Part shown: piece by piece, positions 1 through 7,613 of the stretch
Layout: every line of letters begins with the position of its first letter
Position numbering within the stretch: position 1 is the first letter of the stretch
Assembly: GCF_005877905.1 (NCBI RefSeq)
Contig: NZ_SWDV01000027.1
Coordinates: 1-64,000 of the forward strand
Source of the DNA: Pseudomonas nicosulfuronedens
GTDB lineage: Bacteria; Pseudomonadota; Gammaproteobacteria; Pseudomonadales; Pseudomonadaceae
DNA: 64,000 bases
Direction: 5' to 3'
Notes under the pieces: model-generated
The model's input: the letters and a program-made list of their open reading frames with translations, nothing else
Database searches by the model: none
Told to the model about the DNA's origin: nothing
Program-made: the position numbers and the translations under genes

Positions 1-230
1 TCACATTCCCTTGACTATGCTTGAGCTCCGGCGGCCGATGCCGCTGGAACAGGGTCGGTAAGAATGGTTTTCCTGACACTGATGAAACGCGCGTGAAAAT
101 TACGCCCTATTTTTTCACCACACAAGATGCCGGAGCCGATTCTTGTGTAGGAATTTCAGGGGAAATACCGGAAAAACCGACTTCCTTCAATTGCACCGAT
201 GCACAGGAGTGACGGCCGGTTGGCAAGGAT
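1..230. other. Intergenic left edge, no gene recognised
   Basis: This stretch precedes the first gene, which is on the minus strand and ends at 231. One short plus-strand frame is open here, but it has no convincing ribosome binding site, no recognisable domain and a composition unlike a protein gene. The sequence is relatively AT-rich around positions 95-190, as expected for a promoter or leader of a gene outside the window. I see no tRNA or defined hairpin. Confidence 0.4.
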
Positions 231-785
231 TCAGCCGATGGACAACCTTTGCAGCACCAAGTTCGTGTCCATGACCTGCGCGTACTCGCCCTGCAGGTTG
301 GCCAGGGACATGGCGTGAACCTCTTCGGCGCTGCGTTGCACCCCATTGAAATCGCGCTTGTCGAAGGTGAAACAGGCGTCCGCCACCACCCGTGTAGCGA
401 ATCCCAGGTTCCCCGCTGTGCGCGCCGTGGCCTCCACCGAGTTGTTGGTGCTGACGCCGCAGATCACCACCATCTCGATGCCCCGCACGCGCAACCAACG
501 CTCCAGGCCGCTGCTGATGAAAGCGTCCGGGACGTTCTTTTCCACCACGTGCTCGCTATCCAGCGGCGCCAGCTCCGGCTGGAACTCCGCACCTGGCTGA
601 CCCGGCCAGAACGGCGACCCCGGACTACGCGAGATATGGCGGATATGCACCAGCGGCCAGCCTTTCCGACGCCAGGCAGCCAGCAGTTCACCGATGCGAC
701 GTTCGGCCTGCGGGTTGTTGCGCGGCTCGGGGCTCGTGCGCATACCTTGCTGCTGGTCGATGATCAACAGGGCGGGAGGGGTCAT
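231..785 (-). CDS. Isochorismatase-fold hydrolase, catalytic Cys replaced by Ser
   Basis: A single-domain 184-residue protein of the isochorismatase/nicotinamidase (cysteine hydrolase) superfamily. The early strand ending in Asp10 (LLIIDQQQ) and Lys83 (VVEKNVPDAF) fit two members of the usual Asp-Lys-Cys triad. In the third motif, GVSTNNSVEATAR, the residue three after Thr113 is Ser116, where cysteine hydrolases have the nucleophilic Cys. The enzyme may therefore act like isochorismatases that work without a thiol, or be a variant subfamily; the substrate is unknown. The start has a good AAGGAG about 9 bases upstream. It is a monocistronic minus-strand gene separated from the beta-oxidation operon by a terminator and a REP pair. 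Confidence 0.85.
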   Translation of the reverse strand: MTPPALLIIDQQQGMRTSPEPRNNPQAERRIGELLAAWRRKGWPLVHIRHISRSPGSPFWPGQPGAEFQPELAPLDSEHVVEKNVPDAFISSGLERWLRVRGIEMVVICGVSTNNSVEATARTAGNLGFATRVVADACFTFDKRDFNGVQRSAEEVHAMSLANLQGEYAQVMDTNLVLQRLSIG

Positions 786-837
786 CGAGGCGCTCCTTGC
801 GAGTAGGAAGACGCCATCCTACGGCCTGAACAGGCAA

Positions 838-866
838 GAAAAAACCGGCCACCACGGCCGGCTTTT
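838..866 (-). terminator. Rho-independent terminator after the fadB-like operon
   Basis: CCGGCC (845-850) pairs with GGCCGG (856-861) around a 5-base loop. On the minus strand the stem is followed by a run of T residues (the A-run at 839-844 read in reverse), which suits the leftward fadB-like/thiolase operon. The opposite side has a shorter T-tract (863-866), so it may work in both directions. Confidence 0.7.
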
Positions 867-867
867 C

Positions 868-950
868 TGTAGGAGCGAGGAGGACGCCCAGTGCTTGCTC
901 GCGAACCCAATCCCGCTGCGAGCCCGTTCGCGAGCAAGCTCGCTCCTATG
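868..950. repeat. REP pair, left arm with 14-nt insertion
   Basis: Two inverted REP units of the GTAGGAGCGAGC-TTGCTCGCGAAC family. The right unit (926-950) is almost standard. The left unit (868-906) is split after GTAGGAGCGAG by an extra 14 nt before it resumes with CTTGCTCGCGAAC. The same insertion in closely related form occurs in the REP pair at 49877-49968. It lies between the fadB-like stop codon and the terminator. Confidence 0.8.
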
Positions 951-959
951 AAGAGCCCG

Positions 960-3104
960 TCAGAAGCTCTCGTTGCGCGCAGCCTTCTCCAGCAGCAGCG
1001 CCGGCGGCAGGAAGCGCTCGCCGTACTGCTCGGCCAGGTACTGGGCGCGGGCGACGAAGTCCTTCAGCCCGTACTGGTTGATGAACTGCAGCGCGCCGCC
1101 GCTCCAGGCCGCAAAGCCGATGCCGAAGATCGAGCCGATGTTGGCGTCGGCAGTGGAGGTCAGTACGCCCTCCTCCACGCAACGTACTGTCTCGATAGCC
1201 TGCACGAAGAGGATGCGGTCACGCACATCCTCGGCGGAGATCTGCGCGTCAGCCTTCTCGAAGCGCTGCTTCAGCTCCGGCCACAGGTGCTTCTTGCCGT
1301 TGGCGGGATAGTCGTAGAAACCCGCGCCGGCGGCTTTGCCCGGACGCTTGTACTCATTGACCATCAGATCCACCACGGCGAAGGCCGGGTGCTTGGGCAA
1401 TTGCTTGCCCTCGGCTTCCAGGTCCTTGCGAGTCTGCTCGCGAATGTGGGTCATCAGGCTCATGGACACTTCGTCGCTGATCGCCAGCGGACCCACCGGC
1501 ATGCCGGCCTGGCGCGCCTGGTTCTCGATCATCGCCGCCGACACGCCCTCGCCGAGCATGGCCAGGCCTTCGTTGGTGAAGGTGCCGAACACGCGGGAGG
1601 TGAAGAAACCGCGGCTGTCGTGGACCACGATCGGGGTCTTCTTGATCTGCAAGACGTAGTCGAAGGCACGGGCCAGGGTGACGTCGTCGGTCTTCTCGCC
1701 ACGAATGATTTCTACCAGCGGCATCTTGTCCACCGGGCTGAAGAAATGCAGGCCGATGAATTTCTGCGGCTGCACCACCGCTTCGGCCAGGCCGGTGATC
1801 GGCAGGGTCGAGGTATTGGAGGCGATCACCGCGTCCGGCAGCGCGGCGGATTCGGCGGCGGCGCTGACCTTGGCCTTCAGGCCGCGGTCCTCGAACACCG
1901 CTTCGATGATCAGGTCGCAACCTTCGAAGTCGGCGTCGCTGGCAGTCGGCTTGATCCGGGCGAGGAAGGCATCGCGCTTCTCGGCGCTCATCTGGCCCCG
2001 GCCGACCTTCTTGTCCAGCAGGCCGGCGGAATAGGCCTTGCCCTTCTCCGCCGCTTCGATGGACACGTCCTTGAGCACTACCTCGATACCGGCGGCGGCC
2101 GAGACGTAGGCGATGCCCGCGCCCATCATGCCGGCACCGACTACCCCGACCTTCTTCGTCTGCTGCGGCGGGATGCCTTGCGGGCGCGACTTGCCGGCGT
2201 TGATCTCGTTGAGCTGGAACCAGAAGGTGCCAATCATGTTCTTCGCCACCTGGCCGGTGGTCAGTTCGGTGAAGTAGCGCGCCTCGATCAGTTGGGCGGT
2301 ATCGAAGTCCACCTGCGCGCCTTCGACGGCGGCGCACATGATCTTCTCCGGCGCCGGGAAGCAGCCCTTGGTCTTGTCGCGCAGCACCGACGGTGCGATG
2401 GCCAGCATCTGCGCCACGGCCGGGCTGGACGGCGTGCCGCCGGGGATCTTGTAGCCGGCGCTGTCCCACGGCTGCTTGGCGGCCGGGTTGGCAGCGATCC
2501 ACTCGCGGGCCTTGCTCAGCAGTTCTTCGCGGCTGGAAGCCAGCTGGTGAATCAGGCCAGCCTTGAGCGCCTGATCCGGGCGTACTTTCTTGCCTTCGGC
2601 CAGGTACGGCAGGGCCTTCTCCAGACCGAGCAGGCGCACCATGCGCACCACGCCGCCGCCGCCGGGCAGCAGGCCCAGGGTGACTTCCGGCAGGCCGAGC
2701 TGGACGTGGCTTTCGTCCAGGGCGATGCGGTGGTGGCAGGCCAGGCAGATTTCCCAGCCACCGCCCAACGCCGCGCCATTGATGGCGGCGACCACCGGTT
2801 TGCCGAGGGTTTCCAGGCGACGCAGCTGACCTTTCAGGACCAGGATGCCTTCGTAGAAGGCCTGGGCGTCAGCCTTGGTCACCTTGATCAGTTCATTCAG
2901 ATCGCCGCCGGCGAAGAAGGTCTTCTTCGCGGAAGTGATCACCACGCCGGCGATCGAGTCCTTCTCAGCTTCCAGGCGCGCGACGGTGGCGGCCATGGCC
3001 TCGCGATACACACCGTTCATGGTGTTGGCGCTCTGGCCGGGCATGTCCATGGTCAGGACGACGATGTTGTCCTGGCCTTTCTCATAGCGGATGGCGTCGG
3101 TCAT
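960..3104 (-). CDS. Multifunctional fatty-acid oxidation enzyme (FadB/FadJ-like)
   Basis: A 714-residue fusion of an N-terminal enoyl-CoA hydratase (crotonase) domain and a C-terminal 3-hydroxyacyl-CoA dehydrogenase, catalysing the two middle steps of beta-oxidation in the cytoplasm. In the crotonase part the oxyanion-hole segment FFAGGDL and both acid residues, Glu118 (GGWEIC) and Glu140 (LPEVTLG), are present. The NAD-binding motif GAGMMGAG is at 323-330, and LHFFSPVDKMPLVEII supplies the dehydrogenase His-Glu pair. The start chosen is the ATG of MTDAIRYEKG, since the preceding residues overlap the intergenic ribosome binding site. It lies 17 bases downstream of the thiolase gene and is surely co-transcribed. 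Gene order is thiolase first, the reverse of classical fadBA. I recall PAO1 PA1737 as the likely ortholog. Confidence 0.93.
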   Translation of the reverse strand: MTDAIRYEKGQDNIVVLTMDMPGQSANTMNGVYREAMAATVARLEAEKDSIAGVVITSAKKTFFAGGDLNELIKVTKADAQAFYEGILVLKGQLRRLETLGKPVVAAINGAALGGGWEICLACHHRIALDESHVQLGLPEVTLGLLPGGGGVVRMVRLLGLEKALPYLAEGKKVRPDQALKAGLIHQLASSREELLSKAREWIAANPAAKQPWDSAGYKIPGGTPSSPAVAQMLAIAPSVLRDKTKGCFPAPEKIMCAAVEGAQVDFDTAQLIEARYFTELTTGQVAKNMIGTFWFQLNEINAGKSRPQGIPPQQTKKVGVVGAGMMGAGIAYVSAAAGIEVVLKDVSIEAAEKGKAYSAGLLDKKVGRGQMSAEKRDAFLARIKPTASDADFEGCDLIIEAVFEDRGLKAKVSAAAESAALPDAVIASNTSTLPITGLAEAVVQPQKFIGLHFFSPVDKMPLVEIIRGEKTDDVTLARAFDYVLQIKKTPIVVHDSRGFFTSRVFGTFTNEGLAMLGEGVSAAMIENQARQAGMPVGPLAISDEVSMSLMTHIREQTRKDLEAEGKQLPKHPAFAVVDLMVNEYKRPGKAAGAGFYDYPANGKKHLWPELKQRFEKADAQISAEDVRDRILFVQAIETVRCVEEGVLTSTADANIGSIFGIGFAAWSGGALQFINQYGLKDFVARAQYLAEQYGERFLPPALLLEKAARNESF

Positions 3105-3121
3105 TTTCTTGTTCTCCGGCC

Positions 3122-4327
3122 TCAAACCCTTTCGATAATCGTCGCGATACCCATGCCGCCACCCACGCAGAGGGTGGCCAGGCCGAAGCGCAGGTTGCGC
3201 CGCTCCAGCTCGTCCAGCAGGGTGCCGAGGATCATGCAGCCGGTGGCGCCCAGCGGGTGGCCCATGGCGATGGATCCACCGTTGACGTTGACCTTGCTCT
3301 CCGGCACGCCCATGTCCTTCATGAACTTCATCACCACCGAGGCGAAGGCTTCGTTCACCTCGTAGAGGTCGATGTCCTCGGCCTTCAAACCGGCCTTGGC
3401 CAGCGCCTTGCGGGTTGCCGGCGCGGGGCCGGTGAGCATGATGGTCGGGTCGGTACTGGTCACCGCCGTGGCGACGATGCGCCCGCGGGCCTTCAGGCCC
3501 AGCTCGCGGCCCTTGGCCTCGGAGCCGATGAGCATGGCGGTGGCGCCGTCGACGATGCCGGAGCTGTTGCCCGGCGTATGCACGTGCTCGATGCGTTCGA
3601 CAAAGCTGTACTTGCGCAGCGCGCTGGCGTCGAAGCCCATCTGCCCCATCATCTCGAAGCTGGGCTTGAGCGCGCCGAGGCCTTCGAGGGTCGAGTCGGC
3701 GCGGATGAACTCGTCATGGTCGAGCAGGACGATGCCGTTCTGGTCGGTGACCGGCACCAGGGACTTAGCGAACAGCCCTTCGGCGCGGGCCTTGGCGGCC
3801 TTCTGCTGGGAGCGCAGGGCGAAGGCATCGACGTCAGCACGGCTGAAGCCTTCCAGGGTGGCGATCAGGTCGGCGCCGATGCCCTGGGGCACGAAGCTGG
3901 TGTGCAGGTTGGTTTCCGGGTCCAGCGCCCAGGCGCCGCCGTCGGAGCCCATGGGCACGCGGGACATGGATTCCACGCCACCGACCACCACCAGGTCCTC
4001 GAAGCCCGAGCGCACCTTCATGGCGCCCAGGTTGACCGCTTCCAGGCCCGAGGCGCAGAAACGGTTGATCTGTACGCCGGCAACCTGCTCATCCCAGTCG
4101 GCCACCAGCGCGGCAGTCTTGGCGATGTCCGAGCCCTGGTCGCCCACCGGAGTCACGCAGCCCAGGACGATGTCGTCGACCTGGGCCGTGTCGAGCTGGT
4201 TGCGCTGCTGCAGTGCGCGCAGGACTCCGGCCATCAGGTTGACCGGCTTGACGCTGTGCAGCGCGCCGTCCTTCTTGCCCTTGCCGCGGGGAGTACGCAC
4301 CGCGTCGTAAATGAATGCTTCGGTCAT
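3122..4327 (-). CDS. Acetyl-CoA C-acyltransferase (thiolase, FadA-like)
   Basis: A 401-residue thiolase that cleaves 3-ketoacyl-CoA with CoA to give acetyl-CoA, the last step of beta-oxidation. The acylated Cys91 sits in [12 protein letters not shown]. The [14 protein letters not shown] motif carries the active-site His, and CVGGGMG near the C-terminus carries the second Cys. The start is taken at [13 protein letters not shown], the usual family start; nine extra upstream codons are open but unlikely. It is the promoter-proximal gene of the two-gene operon with the FadB-like enzyme. The substrate chain length cannot be read from the sequence. A role separate from the main fadBA pair, for example for branched or aromatic acyl chains, is possible. 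Confidence 0.92.
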   Translation of the reverse strand: MTEAFIYDAVRTPRGKGKKDGALHSVKPVNLMAGVLRALQQRNQLDTAQVDDIVLGCVTPVGDQGSDIAKTAALVADWDEQVAGVQINRFCASGLEAVNLGAMKVRSGFEDLVVVGGVESMSRVPMGSDGGAWALDPETNLHTSFVPQGIGADLIATLEGFSRADVDAFALRSQQKAAKARAEGLFAKSLVPVTDQNGIVLLDHDEFIRADSTLEGLGALKPSFEMMGQMGFDASALRKYSFVERIEHVHTPGNSSGIVDGATAMLIGSEAKGRELGLKARGRIVATAVTSTDPTIMLTGPAPATRKALAKAGLKAEDIDLYEVNEAFASVVMKFMKDMGVPESKVNVNGGSIAMGHPLGATGCMILGTLLDELERRNLRFGLATLCVGGGMGIATIIERV

Positions 4328-4586
4328 GGCGTTCTCTCTTAGAGTTGTCGTCACGCAGGCGTGGCGTGTCGGCCTACCTTAGCGACGTATCGGCCGGGGG
4401 CAATGACCGCAGCGCTCAGCGCAATTGACCGCCACGCTCAGCCACCGACCGGCGGCGACTGGGGCGAAGGCTCTGGCAAGAGGCTATCGGAGCAGGCAGA
4501 CGAACGGTCGAAAAGCTGAACAGAGCTGTCACGCCGCGGTCATATAGAGGGAATATGCCTGGAACTGCATCACTTGCTGCCAGATG

Positions 4587-4616
4587 GTCTAAGCCCGCGC
4601 GGCACTAGGCTTAGAC
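4587..4616. promoter_or_regulatory. Perfect 9-bp inverted repeat, possible operator
   Basis: GTCTAAGCC (4587-4595) and GGCTTAGAC (4608-4616) form a perfect inverted repeat with a 12-base spacer. It lies in the 689-bp space between the thiolase gene and the cytochrome gene, upstream of the small ORF at 4774. It could be a binding site for a dimeric regulator or part of a promoter. There is no T-tract, so a terminator is unlikely. Confidence 0.4.
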
Positions 4617-4773
4617 TCCGATATGCAGTGAATGAAAAGCGTGCAGATGATGCGAAGAGTGCCGCTGCCGGGTTTGCCGGAGCGGTTCGAAAAACCAGAA
4701 GCCAAGGTGCAGGCTCCACTACCAACAGGCCGTGAGTGGGCAGTGCCAAGAACAAGAAAGGCGGAAGGACATC

Positions 4774-4872
4774 ATGGACAAACAATCGAGAAAATGGCGT
4801 CAGGCAAGCCTGATCGTCTTCGCAACCACTGTCGTACTGATCATCCCCAATCTGAGTCGTCTGGTCGGCTAG
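4774..4872 (+). CDS. Predicted 32-residue single-pass membrane protein
   Basis: A very short frame starting at ATG preceded by GGAAGGA with suitable spacing. The protein opens with a basic, polar stretch (MDKQSRKWRQ), continues with a hydrophobic segment of about 15-17 residues (LIVFATTVVLIIP) and ends in NLSRLVG before TAG. The positive-inside charge and good ribosome binding site argue for a real small membrane protein. I do not recognise a family. It lies alone between the thiolase gene (opposite strand) and the cytochrome c gene, downstream of the inverted repeat at 4587-4616. No function can be assigned. Confidence 0.55.
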   Translation: MDKQSRKWRQASLIVFATTVVLIIPNLSRLVG

Positions 4873-5016
4873 GGCCAACACCCGGCTACCCCGCCGCTGC
4901 GTACCGCGTGCCGCCATCCGCGAGCCACGGTCAACGCAGCGCGGGAGCCACCTACCTCCTGTAGCCCCCACACCTCTGCTAATGTTCCGCGGCCCTTCTC
5001 CGCCACGGATGCGACC

Positions 5017-5820
5017 ATGCGCCCACTGCTGCTGACGCTGCTCCTGCTCTGCCCGACCACTTTCGCCGCCACGCTCACCCTGGAATTGCCCGACGGCAAG
5101 CACGACTTCAGCACGGAACAACTGTTGGCCAACCCCAAGGCGCAGGACATCGACGTGCCCGCCGACGTCTCCTACAACCGCACCATGCGTTACCGCGCGG
5201 TGCCGCTGGCAGCGTTGCTGCAAAGCGTGAACCCCGGAGATCACCTGCAGGCCGTGGCGCTGGACGGCTTTGCCGCTGAACTGCCGGCTGCACCGCTACT
5301 GGAGGAAAAAGGCGCACGCGCCTGGCTGGCCATCGAGGAGCCCGATAAACCCTGGCCGAAGCTGGGCGAAGGCAAGCCGTCCGCCGGGCCGTTCTATCTG
5401 GTGTGGACCGACCCGAAGGCCGCCGGCGTCGGCCCGGAGCAATGGCCGTTCCAGGTCGCCATCATTCGCTACCTGAAGCCGCTGGCCGAGCGCTTCCCGG
5501 CTTTGCTGCCAGCGAAGAATGCACCTGAGTCGGCGCAGAAGGGGTTTGCCCAGTTCCAGAAGAACTGCCTGGCCTGCCATCGCCTGAATGGCGCCGGGGA
5601 TTCGCAGTTCGGCCCGGACCTGAACCTGCCGCACAACCCCACCGAATACTTTGCCGCCGGCTATCTCAAACAGTACATCCGCGACCCACAGAGCCTGCGG
5701 CACTGGCCGGAGGCGCGGATGAAGGGCTTCCCGGCGGACGTGATCAGCGACCGGGAGCTGGATGAGATCCTGGCCTACCTGAAGCACATGGCGGGGCGGA
5801 AGGTGAAGGCCGGGAGCTGA
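5017..5820 (+). CDS. Periplasmic monoheme cytochrome c with extra N-terminal domain
   Basis: A 267-residue exported protein. Residues 1-17 form a clear signal peptide ending before ATLTLEL. Residues about 18-160 make a beta-rich domain that resembles the sulfite-oxidase/YedY-type molybdopterin fold in pattern (polar strand repeats, YLVWTDP, WPFQVAII), but I see no cofactor cysteine. Residues about 170-262 are a class I cytochrome c domain with the heme motif CLACH (184-188) and a probable axial Met235. It is probably a soluble electron carrier or a subunit of a periplasmic redox enzyme. No redox partner is next to it. The start codon immediately precedes the signal peptide. Confidence 0.82.
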   Translation: MRPLLLTLLLLCPTTFAATLTLELPDGKHDFSTEQLLANPKAQDIDVPADVSYNRTMRYRAVPLAALLQSVNPGDHLQAVALDGFAAELPAAPLLEEKGARAWLAIEEPDKPWPKLGEGKPSAGPFYLVWTDPKAAGVGPEQWPFQVAIIRYLKPLAERFPALLPAKNAPESAQKGFAQFQKNCLACHRLNGAGDSQFGPDLNLPHNPTEYFAAGYLKQYIRDPQSLRHWPEARMKGFPADVISDRELDEILAYLKHMAGRKVKAGS

Positions 5821-5834
5821 AACCCGACGCTTAC

Positions 5835-5867
5835 GTAGGACGCATAACGCGCCAGCGTTATCCGCCA
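5835..5867. repeat. Copy of the GCATAACGC intergenic repeat
   Basis: A short copy of a dispersed intergenic repeat containing GTAGGACGCATAACGC followed by GCGTTATCCGCC, which can fold back on itself. Related copies are at 50005-50081 and 58105-58139. It lies just downstream of the cytochrome gene. Confidence 0.6.
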
Positions 5868-5898
5868 ACCGGGGACAGCGGGGGTTAGGATCGATGCG

Positions 5899-5971
5899 GT
5901 TCGCGAGCAAGCTCGCTCCTACGAAAAGCGAGTTCGGTGCGGCTCTGGTAGGAGCGAGCTTGCTCGCGAAC
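5899..5971. repeat. REP pair in inward-reversed orientation
   Basis: Two inverted copies of the REP unit: GTTCGCGAGCAAGCTCGCTCCTAC (left) and GTAGGAGCGAGCTTGCTCGCGAAC (right), separated by 26 bases. The order of the two units is opposite to that at 37221, 42515 and 52101. It lies between the convergent cytochrome and Anbu genes and may act as a transcription or mRNA-stability boundary. Confidence 0.85.
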
Positions 5972-5989
5972 CCGCCCAGCCGCGAAGCC

Positions 5990-6724
5990 TCAGTGCCAGT
6001 AATCCCCCGGCGGGGCTGGCAATTCGCCGAGCAACTGGCGTAACCCGGCGCCCCACTGCCCGCGAATGCCCTCGAAGTACGCATCGCCTTCCTGGATGCG
6101 ATACCCCGCCGGCACTTCCAGGCTGCCCTCGCGGTAGACCAGCAGGTCCAGCGGCATGCCCACCGAGAGGTTGCTGCGGATGGTCGAATCGAAGCTGATC
6201 AGCGCGCAGCGCAGGGCCTGCTCCAGCGGCGTGGCGTAGCTCATGGCGCGGTCGATGATCGGCTTGCCGTACTTGCTCTCGCCGATCTGGAAGTAGGGCG
6301 TATCACGGCAGGACTCGATGAAGTTGCCCTGCGGGTAGACGTTGAACAGGCGCGGCACTTCCGTGCCGATCTGCCCACCGACAAGGAACGAGCTGCCCAG
6401 GTCGACACCCTGGTTCTGGCCGATGTTCTCGTCGTGATCGACTACCTCGCGCAGGGTCGAGCCTACCAGCCGGGCCGCCTCGAACAGGTTCTCGACATTC
6501 CCCAGGTTCGGTCCGTCGCCGCCCATGCGCTGGCGCAGCGTGCTGATCACCGATTGCGAGGTGGCCAGGTTGCCGGCGCTCTGCACCACGATCAGCCGCT
6601 CCCCCGGCGTGCCAAAGATATGCAGCTTGCGGAACACGGCGATGTTGTCGACGCCGGCATTGGTGCGCGAATCGGAAACGAAGACCAGGCCTTGGGCGAG
6701 GTTCATGGCAACGCAGTAGGTCAT
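5990..6724 (-). CDS. Anbu, bacterial proteasome-type peptidase
   Basis: A 244-residue Ntn-hydrolase of the ancestral beta-subunit (Anbu) type, related to 20S proteasome beta subunits and HslV. Met is followed at once by Thr2, the expected N-terminal nucleophile after Met removal. VSDSRTNAG carries the conserved Asp at position 17 of the mature chain, and FRKLH supplies the Lys near position 32-33. There is no propeptide. Structural work on Anbu homologs has shown open helical rings, but the physiological substrate is unsettled. It is the last gene of a leftward cluster with a transglutaminase-like protein (79-bp gap), an alpha-E protein and a circularly permuted ATP-grasp, the recurrent Anbu neighbourhood. 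The ribosome binding site is weak, so expression may rely on upstream translation. Confidence 0.9.
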   Translation of the reverse strand: MTYCVAMNLAQGLVFVSDSRTNAGVDNIAVFRKLHIFGTPGERLIVVQSAGNLATSQSVISTLRQRMGGDGPNLGNVENLFEAARLVGSTLREVVDHDENIGQNQGVDLGSSFLVGGQIGTEVPRLFNVYPQGNFIESCRDTPYFQIGESKYGKPIIDRAMSYATPLEQALRCALISFDSTIRSNLSVGMPLDLLVYREGSLEVPAGYRIQEGDAYFEGIRGQWGAGLRQLLGELPAPPGDYWH

Positions 6725-6803
6725 GACGATCTCATGGCAGGTTCACGGAGCGGGAAAGCTGGCACCGATCTTAAGCCGGTGCCAGGCCTTTCGCCACGCC
6801 TGC

Positions 6804-7613
6804 TCACTGTTGCATCTGCTGGGCCTGCTGCAGGTGCCCCGGCGCCACCGTCACGCGCGCATGCATCTGCTCGCCCCCGCCACCCCGTCGCATGCCGCGC
6901 ACCGGGCAGGCGTCGAGGTAGTCCAGGCCGACGGCCAGCTTCAGGTGGCGCTCCGGGCGGTCAAGCACATTGGTCACGTCGAAGCTGTACCAGGCGTCGT
7001 CCAGCCAGGCCTCGGCCCAGGCGTGGCTGGCCAGGTGTTCCTCGGCGTCGGTGTAGAGATAGCCGGAGACGTAGCGCGCCGGCACACCCAGGTAACGCAG
7101 GCAAGCGAGGAAAGCGTGGGCATGGTCCTGGCAGACGCCCTGCCCGGCCGCGAAGGCTTCGGCGGCGGTACTGTCCACCTGGGTCGAGCCGGGCACGTAA
7201 GCGATGCGATCATGCAACGCCTGCATCAGCTGGATCATCGCCTTGCGGTCACGGCGCTCGGCGCACTGGGCGCGGGCGAATTCCTGCAGCGCACCATCGG
7301 CCAGCGTCAGGCGGGTGCTGCGCAGGAACGGCAATGGCGACAGGTGATCGTGCTCGCACTCGTTCTCCACGTCGATTTCCACCTGGCCATGGGCGGCGAT
7401 GACGATGGCCTCGTGGGGCTCGTCCAGGGTCAGTACATGGAGAATGTTGCCATAGGCATCGCGCTGCGGATGAGCCGGGCGCGGCAGGTGCAACTGCCAG
7501 TCGAGCACGTGCTGGCGCTCGCTTTCCTGTGGCGTCAGGCGCAGGTACTGGATGCTCGCGCGCACCTGGTCTTCGTAGCGGTAAGTGGTGTCATGGCGGA
7601 TGGAGAGTTTCAT
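6804..7613 (-). CDS. Transglutaminase-like cysteine peptidase family protein
   Basis: A 269-residue protein with an N-terminal bacterial transglutaminase-like domain (residues about 1-80, opening MKLSIRHDTTYRY) and a transglutaminase core. The catalytic triad is visible as Cys161 (GVCQDHAH), His197 (SHAWAEAW) and Asp212 (FDVTN). Members may hydrolyse or transfer amide bonds; the actual reaction here is unknown. The C-terminus is Gln-rich (LQQAQQMQQ). The true start is the ATG that overlaps the stop of the alpha-E gene by four bases (ATGA), indicating translational coupling. A longer open frame upstream is only read-through of the alpha-E coding region. Confidence 0.9.
   Translation of the reverse strand: MKLSIRHDTTYRYEDQVRASIQYLRLTPQESERQHVLDWQLHLPRPAHPQRDAYGNILHVLTLDEPHEAIVIAAHGQVEIDVENECEHDHLSPLPFLRSTRLTLADGALQEFARAQCAERRDRKAMIQLMQALHDRIAYVPGSTQVDSTAAEAFAAGQGVCQDHAHAFLACLRYLGVPARYVSGYLYTDAEEHLASHAWAEAWLDDAWYSFDVTNVLDRPERHLKLAVGLDYLDACPVRGMRRGGGGEQMHARVTVAPGHLQQAQQMQQ

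Noticed and set aside
21-212. Short plus-strand open frame at the left edge
   Set aside because: No ribosome binding site, no domain, and composition unlike a coding region.
891-3365. Very long plus-strand open frame (824 codons) opposite the FadB-like gene
   Set aside because: It is the complement of a well-recognised enzyme in GC-rich DNA; its product is Ala/Gly/His/Gln-rich without any motif.
4632-4964. Plus-strand 110-codon frame overlapping the small membrane gene
   Set aside because: No ribosome binding site and no hydrophobic or domain pattern; the shorter frame at 4774 in another phase is better supported.
4570-5244. Minus-strand frame across the small gene and the cytochrome start
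   Set aside because: It overlaps a signal peptide-bearing cytochrome gene, has no motif and looks like a shadow of codon bias.
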